Positions 28,601-37,578 of a DNA stretch of 64,000 bases are shown piece by piece. The first letter of the stretch is position 1. Every line of letters begins with the position of its first letter. The notes under the pieces are model-generated. The model was not told where the DNA came from. It ran no database searches and was given only the letters and a program-made list of their open reading frames with translations. This DNA is from Pirellulaceae bacterium (lineage in GTDB: Bacteria > Planctomycetota > Planctomycetia > Pirellulales > Pirellulaceae). The stretch covers positions 186,001 to 250,000 of the forward strand of contig JAQWSU010000030.1 in the NCBI GenBank assembly GCA_029243025.1, read 5' to 3'. The translations under genes and the position numbers were made by a program.

Positions 28601-31600
28601 GTCGTTTTTGAATCGAATATTTGAAGCTGCGAACCATTCGTTGATCTTTAATTCGCTTGTCGAAGCCAGCGGAGCCGCTTGATTAGGAGCTCCAATCGTG
28701 GGGAGATTTAGATTCCAGCTGCCTTGATCGTCGATGATGCCGATTGAACGATCGTTGAGTTGTTGTCCAAACACAATCGAATCGACGACTTGTCCGCTGG
28801 CGTCGAATAAGTAGACGGCTTCCCCAATGGCATCCAGATCAAACGAAAGCGAAAGATTTTCTGCTTCAGCGGTGTTGGTAAGTATCAGGTATTCGTCCGC
28901 TGCGATTACCGATCCTGCGGGGAAAATGAATTTGTCATTTACGTCGAGTCGGTCTGACAAGCGATATCCACTCAGATCGAAGTCGGCACCTCCATCGTTG
29001 TAAAGTTCAATCACGTCTGGGAATTCATTGCCTGCCTGATAGGCTGCTGTGTTGCTGGTCAGGACTTCATTCAACCGTACACTGCCAGGCAGTGTGGGAT
29101 CGACTTGCCAAGTGTGAGAAGTGGCGTCCGTTTCGTCTTGCCAATGACCAAGCGAGTCACGGCCGATGACGGAGATTGTATAACTTCCGGGCTCCAGACC
29201 GGAAAATTCGATTTCGGAGCTGATCGGCCGTTCGGGACTCCAGGGGAAATCGTTCAACCGAAAACGGTACTGAGTGATGCCCGCACCTCCCACCCGGATC
29301 GTCGCAGTGGTGTCCGCCGTTGGTGTCTTAGGCACGTCTGTGAGGATTGGGCCGCCGTTAATTTGCGCTCCCATGTTGACTCCATTCGGTCCACTCCCGA
29401 TTGCAGGTGATCCCGTAAGCAGCGCGTAGTTCTCTGCGGCGGTGCCAAGATGAGGATTGCCGTATCGATTACCCGTACCGAGCTCAAATTCAGAGTTCGG
29501 GAGGAAGGAATGGTCAACTTGCAGGTCGATTTCGTCAGTTACAGCTCCAAACGTTGTCGCATCTGTGACAAATATGCTGCCTTGGACGTTCGCTCCTCGA
29601 CCGGGTCCACTGGTTTGTCCGGGAAGATCAAAGTAGAGGGGTGAAAAACTGGCTGAAGCGACCGTGTTATGGAAGAAGTGCATGTACGCTTCTTCCTTGA
29701 CAAGTGATGCGTGTTGTACGTTGTCGAAAACGTTGCGTAGCACCCAAAAGTCTCCATCGGATGCGGAGATGGTGTTCGACTCACCGGGGTCGGTGTTGAA
29801 TTCATCTTTGATGAAATTCTGGAACAGATTCCCTTCAATGTAGACATCCCCGGTCATGTCTAATGCGTCATCGCCGCCGCCTCGGAAGGTGTTGTTACGG
29901 ATGATCGGTATCGGGTCGGGTCGTTTGGGGGCGTCAAAGTCGACGGAGTCGTTGTGGCCAGTGATGTGTCCAAAATCATTTCCATCCAGAATCCAATGAC
30001 CGCCTTCGGGGATTCCACGTCCCCAGACGTGTTCGCTGCGATTGTCGGTGGGGGGCGCTTCACCTGGGTCGGTAATGTTGGTGAACACCGAATTGCGAAC
30101 GATCAAGGAAGAGTTGATCGAGCGGATACGGCGTCGGGACGCATGGTCCAACGTACTTTGCTCGATCGTTAGTTGTGAATTTTCCAAGCCGATCAGGCCG
30201 TCGTCAGTAACACCATATTCGAGGATCGCATGTTGGATGAGGTTGTTTGCTTGCGAGTTCCTGAATTGGATGCCGTCCCAGGAACTTCCACCTGGTTCTC
30301 GCGTAAAGCGAATCTCTTGATGGGGAGCACCTATCGCCATGAGCTGGCCGCGTACGGTGAGTTTTGCGTCATCTGCAAAGAAGACGGTGGTACCAGGTTC
30401 AATCGCCAAGAGGACTCCCTGGTCGATGACCACATTACCGGAAATCCGATAGGGGCCATCGGCTGCCTTCCACGTTTGCGACGTGTTGATCGAGTCGCTT
30501 ACCTCTTGCATGGAGCCGTTGTCGTACCAGATATCAATGAATTCACTGGCAACCTTGTTGCCACTACCATCTGGGCCATCATAGGCGTCGGCTACGACGC
30601 GATTGACGCCAGGCATCACTTGCAAGCCCTCCGAGGCCGTTATATCCATCAACGCCGTCAGCTTTGCATCCATTGACGTATCAGAGCTGCTTGGACTGGC
30701 TTGGTGAACCTCGATGGCAATTATATTGGTACCAGGCTGTAGAGCTTCCAATGCGGTGTTTGGCAGCGTCGTTCGGACAAACTCGGTTTCCTGTGGACGG
30801 CCACGGAAGTCGAGAGCGATTGTATCGAAGGTTGCATCGTCAGCCAGATTCAATCGAGCCACTTCCTGACCGTTGATGTAAACGGCAGCTCCGTCGTCGA
30901 AGAGTAAATCCAGCGATAATGATTCAATTTCGGTAGGATCGTCGACTTCGAAGTTTTTTCGGAAGTAGGAAGTGATGTAGCGATTTTCCTCGTCGTCGCC
31001 AAAGCCAATGGTTGTTGTCTCGTCACCATCTCCGTAGCCAAGCTGGGCGGCGCCTTCGGCCCAACTGGAATCATCGAAATTCGATTCGCGCCATGTATTG
31101 CCCTGGTCAGATCCATCGTCAAGATATTGCCAGGTCGCTCCAGTTTCGAGCAGCGTATCCGATTCTGCTTCCGACGCTGAGATTGACCAGCTGCCATCAC
31201 CCCGCAGAATATTGGTGGATTCTCCATTGATCAGGACGGATTTTGTCGTCACCACGGGCGCATTGCCCGTGAGATTGAGAATGGGAGACTGGATCCGCGG
31301 CAATCCATTCTGGGTGGGCAGGTCGTCGGTGAAGGTGAGGCGTTCGTTGATGCGGGCTCGTACCGAATTCGCTCGATTAATCAGGAATTCTTCGATGTCG
31401 TTGATGCGCTGTTGACTCGTGATGTCGCCCAACGCTTCCATCAATGTTGGTTTTAAGTGATCCGTGAGGATCACGTTGTCGATGAGATCGATGTACTGTC
31501 CATAGTACCGCGGTAAGAATTCTGGATGGTTGATCAACTTGTCCAGCGCCGGCACGGCCGTTGGCCGGAAAATGCCGCGATTCACATTGTTGTATAAAGA

Positions 31601-33892
31601 GTCCCAATCGTAGGGGATCATCTGGAAACGCGTGTCATTGCTGCCGCGGTACATCGCATAGTCGTCCCCCGCTCGGTCGCCGGTGAACAGGCCATTTTCG
31701 TTATTGTCGATCAATGAGTTCATCGCAAACGCTCGAAACCACTGGTCCACATCGGCGACAATTTGCACATCTTGGACATAAGTTTCGGCGGGCGATTCAT
31801 TCAAACGATTTGTCAGATCGATTACATCCGACCAATTGGCTTCGCTGGAATTCGTGCTTTTCGAATAGCTGACGTAGGGCGCAGGATCAAAACCAAAGAA
31901 TTGCAGGCCGGCTCCACCACCACCGGGTGGTGATTCATTCGGGCGACGACCGCGATAGATATTTCCGCCGTCATCTGCCGGGAAGTGATTTTCGGCAAAT
32001 TGACCATCCAAGGCTTCTGCATGGACATAAAATCCGCCTTCTTTAATGTCGACACCATTGCTGTACATGCGAACCGCATGGACGTCGCTGGCCGGCAGGC
32101 CAGCCAATCGGAAGAGCGTACTCCCCGAGACTTGATTGATTGGCGCACGTGCGTTGAGATTGATTCGTGTTAGACCTTTCCATGGATTATCGGATGGGAT
32201 TCGGATTCGATTGTTGGGCACCCGGTCGTCTCGGCTAGCACTGCCGCGAATTCGCACGCCTGTGTTATAACGCACGTCGGTTCCTGTACCGGTGACTGCA
32301 ATAAACGTTGCATTAAATTGAGCGTTGCTGGATCGATTCACATTGCTGAATTCTTGCCGTTCGCTCGTGGTCATCACCTGATGATAAATCGGCGGATCAC
32401 CCGGCTTGAGAGCGGGAATGTTATCAAGAACCTGATAGAGGGCATTCGTTTTTTGATTGCCATTCGCTGTGGCTGCTGGCCAAGTTCTCGTTTGAGCACT
32501 CGCGTCGCTGGCCTGAACATAGAACTCCATTACGGTGCGGTGCGGTTGCGGCTCCAAAATGACGCCAAATTGGCCATCGTTCGGCTCCTCGTCGCCGTGC
32601 AGACCGTCGTCAAACATCGGGGTTGTTTGGAATTCGGATTCGCCATCAATGCGCCACCGAAGTGTCGCCACGATGCCATTCGACAGTTCGTCCTGAAGCG
32701 AAGCTGTGACGGTTACGGGCTCTGCTGACGTTGGTACGGGCGGGGAGTGAGATACGTCCCAAATTAACGGGGCAATGTTGTCTTGCGCGGTCGAGTTCCT
32801 GGCACCCGGCGTTCCGCCATCGGGCGTACTCGAGGTCCAGTTTTGCGCGGCCGAATTGATCTGATTGAGATTGATCAATTCCAAGGATTTATTGCCTCCG
32901 CTATGGCCTGCCTGCCAGATCCAGCCCGTGTGCCCGCGGTCTTCGGAACCTTTGCGCCGCACCGACCAGTCGCCCTCATCCGCATAGCTGATGCTGTCGA
33001 CGCGATTGCCAAGCTGATCAGTGAGTTCAAGCTTTTCACCATTGTTGCTGAGCGTGCCGGTCCATCCGCCAACGACCGTTTGCACATCGGGGTACTTCGT
33101 TTGGAACGATTCAACATTCGCAGCTACGACGAGGTAACCTCCTGATTCGATCGACACCTCGGGTAATGTGAATTGCACACCGCGCGTAAATTGCCAGCCA
33201 CCTACGTTGACGCTTTCGAATCCGCGATTGTGTAATTCGATGAATTCTTCTGCTGTATTCTCTGCGTCCAGTAGGTCAGTACGTGGCAAATCGTACATGA
33301 TCTCGCTGATCACGACGGCGCGAGAAGGATCCGAAATCGGTGGGACTGAATTCACGAGTCCCGGTGTGGGGCTAGTGAAAAAACCTTGTTGACTCAAGTC
33401 CTCTGACAGACCAAAAGAGATGTCGTCACTTTGAGCTGTATAGGATGCCCCATAGTCGAACTCGACGGTCACACCATCCGGTTGGACTAAGGCCAAATAT
33501 TCACCGCTAGAGCTCAACTTAAAATTTGTGTGAAGTCTATCCTGGCTCGCGGTCTGATCTTCCCCAGATGCAAACACAACCAGATGATCATCTGGCGCTA
33601 GGGACACCACGGGAAATTGCCATTTGTCGAGGTTGTCCGCTGTGTCCGTCAGGTACCAGTTTGTTAAGTCGGCCGTTTGCGAACCCGTGTTCCGAAGCTC
33701 GATCCAGTCCGAATAGTTGCCCTGGTTGTCGGGCACTGTCGATTCGTTTGCCGCCATGAACTCACTGATGACAACGGCCAATAATTGGCGCGCTTCAAGG
33801 TTTTCCAGCGAGAGCTTGGACTGACGGTGACGTTTTTTTCTTTTTATGGCGCCTGAACCATAGGCGCTTAGCGAACCTCTAGATCGACTCAT
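25616..33892 (-). CDS. Giant exported protein: LEPR-XLL motif, lamin-tail repeats, CotH kinase and dockerin-like end
   Basis: The 2758-residue protein begins with a basic stretch and LENLEARQLLA, the LEPR-XLL motif typical of very large planctomycete exported proteins. I count seven lamin-tail domains by their 'ISEFMAAN ... WIELRN' type openings, for example VVISEIMYD, VRLNEVLTSN, LKINEWFAAS, LRITEVMYNP, VVINEILSHT and IVISEVNYHP. Near residues 510-860 is a CotH-type kinase domain (VRIRGSASRDDR, IPYDWDSLYNN). Two galactose-binding-like domains share FDDGAAVYINGQEV and IDDGAIVYINGQEV. A beta-helix segment begins near GVLLAIEPGTTVFF. The C-terminus has dockerin/EF-hand repeats (GDFNGDGFVEFVDI, GDWNCDGEFDSSDV). 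I used ATG 33892; TTG at 33904 is the only earlier start. It is likely a cell-surface protein. Its target is unknown. Confidence 0.93.
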   Translation of the reverse strand: MSRSRGSLSAYGSGAIKRKKRHRQSKLSLENLEARQLLAVVISEFMAANESTVPDNQGNYSDWIELRNTGSQTADLTNWYLTDTADNLDKWQFPVVSLAPDDHLVVFASGEDQTASQDRLHTNFKLSSSGEYLALVQPDGVTVEFDYGASYTAQSDDISFGLSEDLSQQGFFTSPTPGLVNSVPPISDPSRAVVISEIMYDLPRTDLLDAENTAEEFIELHNRGFESVNVGGWQFTRGVQFTLPEVSIESGGYLVVAANVESFQTKYPDVQTVVGGWTGTLSNNGEKLELTDQLGNRVDSISYADEGDWSVRRKGSEDRGHTGWIWQAGHSGGNKSLELINLNQINSAAQNWTSSTPDGGTPGARNSTAQDNIAPLIWDVSHSPPVPTSAEPVTVTASLQDELSNGIVATLRWRIDGESEFQTTPMFDDGLHGDEEPNDGQFGVILEPQPHRTVMEFYVQASDASAQTRTWPAATANGNQKTNALYQVLDNIPALKPGDPPIYHQVMTTSERQEFSNVNRSSNAQFNATFIAVTGTGTDVRYNTGVRIRGSASRDDRVPNNRIRIPSDNPWKGLTRINLNARAPINQVSGSTLFRLAGLPASDVHAVRMYSNGVDIKEGGFYVHAEALDGQFAENHFPADDGGNIYRGRRPNESPPGGGGAGLQFFGFDPAPYVSYSKSTNSSEANWSDVIDLTNRLNESPAETYVQDVQIVADVDQWFRAFAMNSLIDNNENGLFTGDRAGDDYAMYRGSNDTRFQMIPYDWDSLYNNVNRGIFRPTAVPALDKLINHPEFLPRYYGQYIDLIDNVILTDHLKPTLMEALGDITSQQRINDIEEFLINRANSVRARINERLTFTDDLPTQNGLPRIQSPILNLTGNAPVVTTKSVLINGESTNILRGDGSWSISASEAESDTLLETGATWQYLDDGSDQGNTWRESNFDDSSWAEGAAQLGYGDGDETTTIGFGDDEENRYITSYFRKNFEVDDPTEIESLSLDLLFDDGAAVYINGQEVARLNLADDATFDTIALDFRGRPQETEFVRTTLPNTALEALQPGTNIIAIEVHQASPSSSDTSMDAKLTALMDITASEGLQVMPGVNRVVADAYDGPDGSGNKVASEFIDIWYDNGSMQEVSDSINTSQTWKAADGPYRISGNVVIDQGVLLAIEPGTTVFFADDAKLTVRGQLMAIGAPHQEIRFTREPGGSSWDGIQFRNSQANNLIQHAILEYGVTDDGLIGLENSQLTIEQSTLDHASRRRIRSINSSLIVRNSVFTNITDPGEAPPTDNRSEHVWGRGIPEGGHWILDGNDFGHITGHNDSVDFDAPKRPDPIPIIRNNTFRGGGDDALDMTGDVYIEGNLFQNFIKDEFNTDPGESNTISASDGDFWVLRNVFDNVQHASLVKEEAYMHFFHNTVASASFSPLYFDLPGQTSGPGRGANVQGSIFVTDATTFGAVTDEIDLQVDHSFLPNSEFELGTGNRYGNPHLGTAAENYALLTGSPAIGSGPNGVNMGAQINGGPILTDVPKTPTADTTATIRVGGAGITQYRFRLNDFPWSPERPISSEIEFSGLEPGSYTISVIGRDSLGHWQDETDATSHTWQVDPTLPGSVRLNEVLTSNTAAYQAGNEFPDVIELYNDGGADFDLSGYRLSDRLDVNDKFIFPAGSVIAADEYLILTNTAEAENLSLSFDLDAIGEAVYLFDASGQVVDSIVFGQQLNDRSIGIIDDQGSWNLNLPTIGAPNQAAPLASTSELKINEWFAASNIRFKNDFVELYNPQTEAVGLGGLWLTDEASTAPNQYQIPELSFIDGSGYVKFIADNDVQDGADHTNFKLSSTHEHLALLTPDLQFIDQVFYYPQTTDVSQGRIPDGGNEYGFFPVPTREITNNQPNSTETSVLQFSWDATWRYEPSGGDLGTAWREPDFDDSEWESGIGLLGNENERLPEQLETEFSLGDITYYFRKRVDIDEDPADLISEFSTIIDDGAIVYINGQEVLRLRMPDGEIDFERTANGNVNEAQLEGPFVIPAEVWERGENVIAVEVHQVRQNSSDLVFGMDLAASVISNNPTIENQQAIVDGLRITEVMYNPADSQSYEFIELQNLSDSEINLQGVRIAGAVDFEFPAVSLPVGERVIIANDSAAMLQRYGSGINLVGQYSGQLSNSSEELILRLANPFDAGILRFEYDSRWESSTNGMGRSLEVVDPTASFSDWGEKTNWQASVEMGGTPGFATGPTPHSDNVVINEILSHTDLPLFDSIELFNRSDTNVDLSGWYLSDSQKNLFKYQLPEGSELPAGGYLVLDETNFNPTQGTGSNDFSLDAAHGDSIWLWKADSDGNLHRVIDTVEFGATANAESLGRVPNGDGEWSPLLDLSLGDTNGAARVGPIVISEVNYHPQDPSEAALQIDPLLEDDDLEFVEILNPTDQTLDLTNWRIRKGIDFDFADDTLIRPRQALVVVSFDPSNPANTNRLAAFRMHYGLPDSRPIVGGYAGKLDNGGDTVQLQRPDEAPLGEPNFIPRLIEDEVSFDDASPWPESADGGSDSLQRQLPAELGRLAASWTAAAPTPGEVPGMSMPGDFNGDGFVEFVDIQLFCAGLQASDLQFDLNDDQLVNDADRNVLINDILGTTVGDANLDRTFNSSDLVVVFVAGEYEDAVDGNSTWAEGDWNCDGEFDSSDVVLAFQEGNYSVEAVIQPVLSTNAVAANLFSPAVEAQLERTEKLKPTVLRATTTPRANEVSAAFANADSLFDREFELDDQLANDIAIADFDL

Positions 33893-34144
33893 CCGATACC
33901 CCAATCGCCTCTAAAACTAAGGGTGATCTTTCGCCTATCGGGGGCGCGACAAAGCGTCGCTGCGTTTCACTTTTGAAGAGCGCACTATCTGCATCGTCGC
34001 CTCTGTTCCCTACGTTCCGATAGTTCCCATTTTACGGCATTCGAGCATAGAAGCGGGAAAAGATGTGGAAAGTACTCAAATTGGTTGCGCCGGAATCGGT
34101 CTGGCTAGTCGGTATGGGGGGCAGGTAAAGCGTTGGCTACTGTA

Positions 34145-35869
34145 TCAGCGTAATGATAACAGAGCTTGTCGCGCTTGAGCGACCTGCGTTTCCGCCCAAC
34201 TTTCGCCCGCATACAGGTTGATGATTCCCTGATAGATGTCTCTTGCAAAATCTGAATTGGTTTTTTGAATTTGCTTGGCGTGCTGCATTTGCCTTGTGAT
34301 TAAGGCGAGTTGGGCTTCACGTTGTTGTTTGAGTTCACGTTCTTGAATTGCTGATCTGCGTTTAATGAGATTTAAGCAAGCTTGTTCTTCTGGACTTAGT
34401 TTCTCCTTACCTTGGTAAAGCATCAGAATCGACTGCAAGTCACGGGTTGAACCGGCAAGATCGGTTTCTGCCCGTCGGACGGCCGCAACATACAACTGCT
34501 GAACGGCTGATTGGGAGGATTTACCGCGTCTCGCTTGCAATTCCAGACGGCGCTGTAGTCGGTCGACTTCGATCATCTCCTTGATTTCATCAACGTTGCT
34601 CGAGCGCGAGTCGTTTGGATAGAGTTCGAGAAACTGTTTGACCTCCCGTTCAACGGCCAAGAACCAGCGTTTGTCGTCAAAATCTTCCTGTTCCATGATT
34701 TTTTGATAAAGACTGTTGGCGGTCGGTGGTTGCCGCCATTGTTCCACCGCGAAATAGATGGTGGTAGCGACAAATGCGAGTGCGACGAGCATTCCGAGTG
34801 TTTGCCAGAAAACAACGGACTGGCCACTTTCCTTAGATGCTTCAACTCGCGTGAAGTGAGTGTCGCCTCCGCTCGAAGGCCGATCGGTCGTTACGTGAGT
34901 CCGTTCGGATTCCGCCTTGAGATCGTTGGGGAGTTGAATGGTGGGACGATCGGAAATCTGAGCTTCGTGTTCTTCTTCGAGTTGCTCAATTTGAAAGACA
35001 TCTGTGTCGGCGGAGGCGCTTGCGTCTTCGTCGCTGTGTACCGAGAGAGCATGTTCCATTGCTTTCAGGCGATGGGACACCGCCAGCGCTGTGGGAATTC
35101 GACCTTCCGGCCGTTTTTCCAACAGTTGTTCGATCAAATGTTCCATTTCGACGGGAACGTCGTTGATTAAGCGACAGACAGGCGTGGGCGCATCAAAGCG
35201 AACTTTGTGGACGACTTCGGCAATCGATTGTCCGGAGAAGGGCGGCTTGCCGACCAAGAGGGCATACATCACGGAGCCTAGGCTATACAGATCGGTACGC
35301 GGGCCGACCGGCTTGCCTTCGCCTTGTTCGGGAGCCATATAATCGGCGGTGCCCATCACGCTCCCAGTTGTCAATTGATTCGATCCAAAAAGCTTCGCGA
35401 TCCCAAAATCAAACAGTTTGATTTGGTCGTCTGTGGTCAAGAGGAGATTAGCTGGTTTGAGATCTCGATGGATGATGCCGTGGTCATGGGCGTGTTTCAG
35501 GGCAGCACAGATCTCGATTGCAATTCGGCTTACTTCACGCCAAGTGAATCGACGTCCTCGTCGCAGTTCTTCTTGAAGGCTGTTCCCCTCCACCAGCTCC
35601 ATGACGTAGAACAAATGTCCATCTTGCTCGCCAAAACCGGTGAGTCGAACAATGTTTGGATGCTGAAGCTTTTTCAGCGATTCAATTTCGGCGGCGAACC
35701 GTTCGCGAAAACTCTCATCGCCGGCCAAGGCGGGGGACAACACCTTGATCGCCGCGAGTTCTCCGGTCGTTTGCTCCTGGGCTGCATAGACCGTTCCCAT
35801 TCCCCCACGACCGACAATGCGTTGAAGCCGATAGGGTCCAAGTTTTCGGTTGAGGTTGGGATCTTCCAT
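34145..35869 (-). CDS. Ser/Thr protein kinase with one membrane helix
   Basis: The 574-residue protein starts directly with a Hanks-type kinase domain (about residues 10-275): glycine loop GRGGMGTVYAA, the AAIKVL lysine, HRDLKPANLLL and DFGIAKLFG, with the APE-like YMAPEQG. The activation segment holds TTGSVMGTADY, suited to autophosphorylation. After an acidic linker there is one membrane helix (about 348-368), then a helical, probably coiled-coil extracytoplasmic or C-terminal region of 200 residues with many R, Q and E. All catalytic residues are normal, unlike the DYG variant of the first kinase. The gene is single and 240 bp from the giant exported protein; both are on the minus strand. 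Confidence 0.93.
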   Translation of the reverse strand: MEDPNLNRKLGPYRLQRIVGRGGMGTVYAAQEQTTGELAAIKVLSPALAGDESFRERFAAEIESLKKLQHPNIVRLTGFGEQDGHLFYVMELVEGNSLQEELRRGRRFTWREVSRIAIEICAALKHAHDHGIIHRDLKPANLLLTTDDQIKLFDFGIAKLFGSNQLTTGSVMGTADYMAPEQGEGKPVGPRTDLYSLGSVMYALLVGKPPFSGQSIAEVVHKVRFDAPTPVCRLINDVPVEMEHLIEQLLEKRPEGRIPTALAVSHRLKAMEHALSVHSDEDASASADTDVFQIEQLEEEHEAQISDRPTIQLPNDLKAESERTHVTTDRPSSGGDTHFTRVEASKESGQSVVFWQTLGMLVALAFVATTIYFAVEQWRQPPTANSLYQKIMEQEDFDDKRWFLAVEREVKQFLELYPNDSRSSNVDEIKEMIEVDRLQRRLELQARRGKSSQSAVQQLYVAAVRRAETDLAGSTRDLQSILMLYQGKEKLSPEEQACLNLIKRRSAIQERELKQQREAQLALITRQMQHAKQIQKTNSDFARDIYQGIINLYAGESWAETQVAQARQALLSLR

Positions 35870-36615
35870 TCGTCAGATATTCAATCAATTGCATGCGGGG
35901 CTTAAATGATAACAAACGTTGTCATGATGAAGACAGCTGTCAGCCATCACAGCGAGCTAATTGTACTCGCCAAGTGCGAATGAGTTGAATTTCAGCTGGT
36001 TTTTTGGACCGTCTTTTCGCGATCTGGATCGATCTGCTGGTACGAGAGCTCGGATGTGCCGCTTGGATTGATATGATTTGCTGCTTGGTTGGCATGGGAG
36101 CTGCGTTCCTCAGACACGTCAAGTTGTGATCAAGGGAGTGGTTGTGATCAAGGGAGTGTTGGTTTAGCAGCGAAGCGAAGGCGACAGTTGGGTTCGTCGT
36201 CGAGCAATTGGTAAAATAGTGCGGGGCCAAATTCCCATGGGTGTCTAATGAGTTACGATGATCCAAGCCGTTTTGAAATCGGAATTCCAGCTGTTCCGGT
36301 TGTGCGTGTTTTACTCGCTTAAATGGGATTGAATGGGTTTCGCCCCTTGCAGTGGGCAAGGCAGGGTGGAAGTCGTGGTCGATTCGCTCAAATCCGTTTT
36401 GTTTGTTAAGACCGTTGTTTTGCCGGGGCAATTTGCACTTATCCTGCCGAACAGGTTTGTTTACGCATTGACCAAGGTTCATTTTATCAGATATGCAGAA
36501 TACGTCCGCATCCGTCGGATGACGTCGTGATCGTGTTACTTGATTTGTGCCGGATGTATCAGCAAATTTAATCGCCCAGGGGCTCGTTGGAGTCTGGGGT
36601 GCGGAGACGAGAACT
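35870..36615. other. 746-bp interval, no gene supported
   Basis: A minus-strand frame of 247 codons at 35940-36683 has no recognisable domain, has repeats caused by the tandem duplication at 36123, and overlaps the start of the next gene; I do not accept it. The interval separates a minus-strand kinase from a plus-strand DUF1571 gene, so it must hold two divergent promoters. I see no RNA gene signature. Confidence 0.5.
36123..36158. repeat. 18-bp exact tandem duplication
   Basis: gttgtgatcaagggagtg occurs twice without a gap in the middle of a gene-free interval. It looks like a recent slippage or duplication event. Two copies only, so no indication of a larger array. Confidence 0.85.
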
Positions 36616-37497
36616 ATGGCGAAATTCCGTGGGCAAGCAATCGCATCGAGTCTTTTTGCTATTTGTGCGCTCAGCAGCGTCACGGGCGCTCAGACTGAGG
36701 AGCCCAACGTTGGGAGGGTGAAATCTCGAACGACTTTTAAGCTGCCTACGGACGATCCGACCACCGCGAGCGAGCATCCCCTCAAAACTTTGGTGCGTCA
36801 GGCTGAAATTGCTTATCGCGACATGCGTCGTGAAGTGCGTGACTATTCGTGCATTATGGTTCGTCGTGAGCGAGTGGATGGGCGGCTTGGTAAGCATGAG
36901 TTCATCTATGCGAAGGTTCGCAACAGGCAAATCGCTGATGGAAAGGTAGAGGTTCCCTTTGGCGTGTACTTAAAGTTCCTCAAACCTAAGTCGATTGCGG
37001 GTCGCGAGGTGCTCTACGTCGAAGGTCAGAACGACGGGAAGATGTTTGTCCGGCGTGGAGGAACTCGATTTGCCTTTGTGACAACTCGGCTTGATCCGAA
37101 TAGCGAGTTGGCGATGAGGGAAAATCGATATCCGATAACGGAATTTGGCATTGAGAATCTGCTCCTTCGTCTTATTCAAAGAGCACGCACTCAGTTGGCG
37201 GCCGGGGCAGATTGCGAGGTTCGGTATTTGGATGATGTCACAGTGAATGGTCGTACCGCAACCGGCATCGTCATTAAGCCGAATTCATCCCATGATGAGA
37301 TGGGTTTTTACGAAGCTCGTGTATTCGTCGACAATGACTGGAACATTCCAGTTCATTACGAAGCGTATGCTCCGCCAGCGGAGGGTTCTGATCGACCTCG
37401 CTTGCTAGAACAGTACACCTACACGAAGCTGCGGCTCAATGTTGGCTATACCGATGCCGACTTTGCCGAAGATAATCCCAACTACCAAGTCAAATAA
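36616..37497 (+). CDS. Secreted DUF1571 protein
   Basis: The 293-residue protein has a signal peptide (MAKFRGQAIASSLFAICALSSVTGAQ), a polar linker, and a domain with YSCIMVRRERVDG followed by VYLKFLKPKSIAGREVLYVEGQNDGKM (shown in parts). LARCE basic and aromatic blocks follow, such as DNDWNIPVHYEAY. This matches the DUF1571 family, common in planctomycetes, whose fold resembles outer-membrane lipoprotein carriers (LolA/LolB); the role is not established. I chose ATG 36616; the frame from 36547 would add 23 residues ahead of the signal peptide. It converges with the glycosyltransferase gene, 81 bp apart. Confidence 0.85.
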   Translation: MAKFRGQAIASSLFAICALSSVTGAQTEEPNVGRVKSRTTFKLPTDDPTTASEHPLKTLVRQAEIAYRDMRREVRDYSCIMVRRERVDGRLGKHEFIYAKVRNRQIADGKVEVPFGVYLKFLKPKSIAGREVLYVEGQNDGKMFVRRGGTRFAFVTTRLDPNSELAMRENRYPITEFGIENLLLRLIQRARTQLAAGADCEVRYLDDVTVNGRTATGIVIKPNSSHDEMGFYEARVFVDNDWNIPVHYEAYAPPAEGSDRPRLLEQYTYTKLRLNVGYTDADFAEDNPNYQVK

Positions 37498-37578
37498 GCA
37501 GCCGCTCGGACCCCCGTTGCCGCTCGATCACCAATCAGTTTTGAAGCTGATCGTCGCCATTCCGAATTCTGCGTGCGT

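Noticed and set aside
35940-36683. Minus-strand open frame of 247 codons
   Set aside because: No recognisable motif, it overlaps the start of the DUF1571 gene, and it contains a repeat (HSLDHNHSLDHN) made only by the local tandem duplication.
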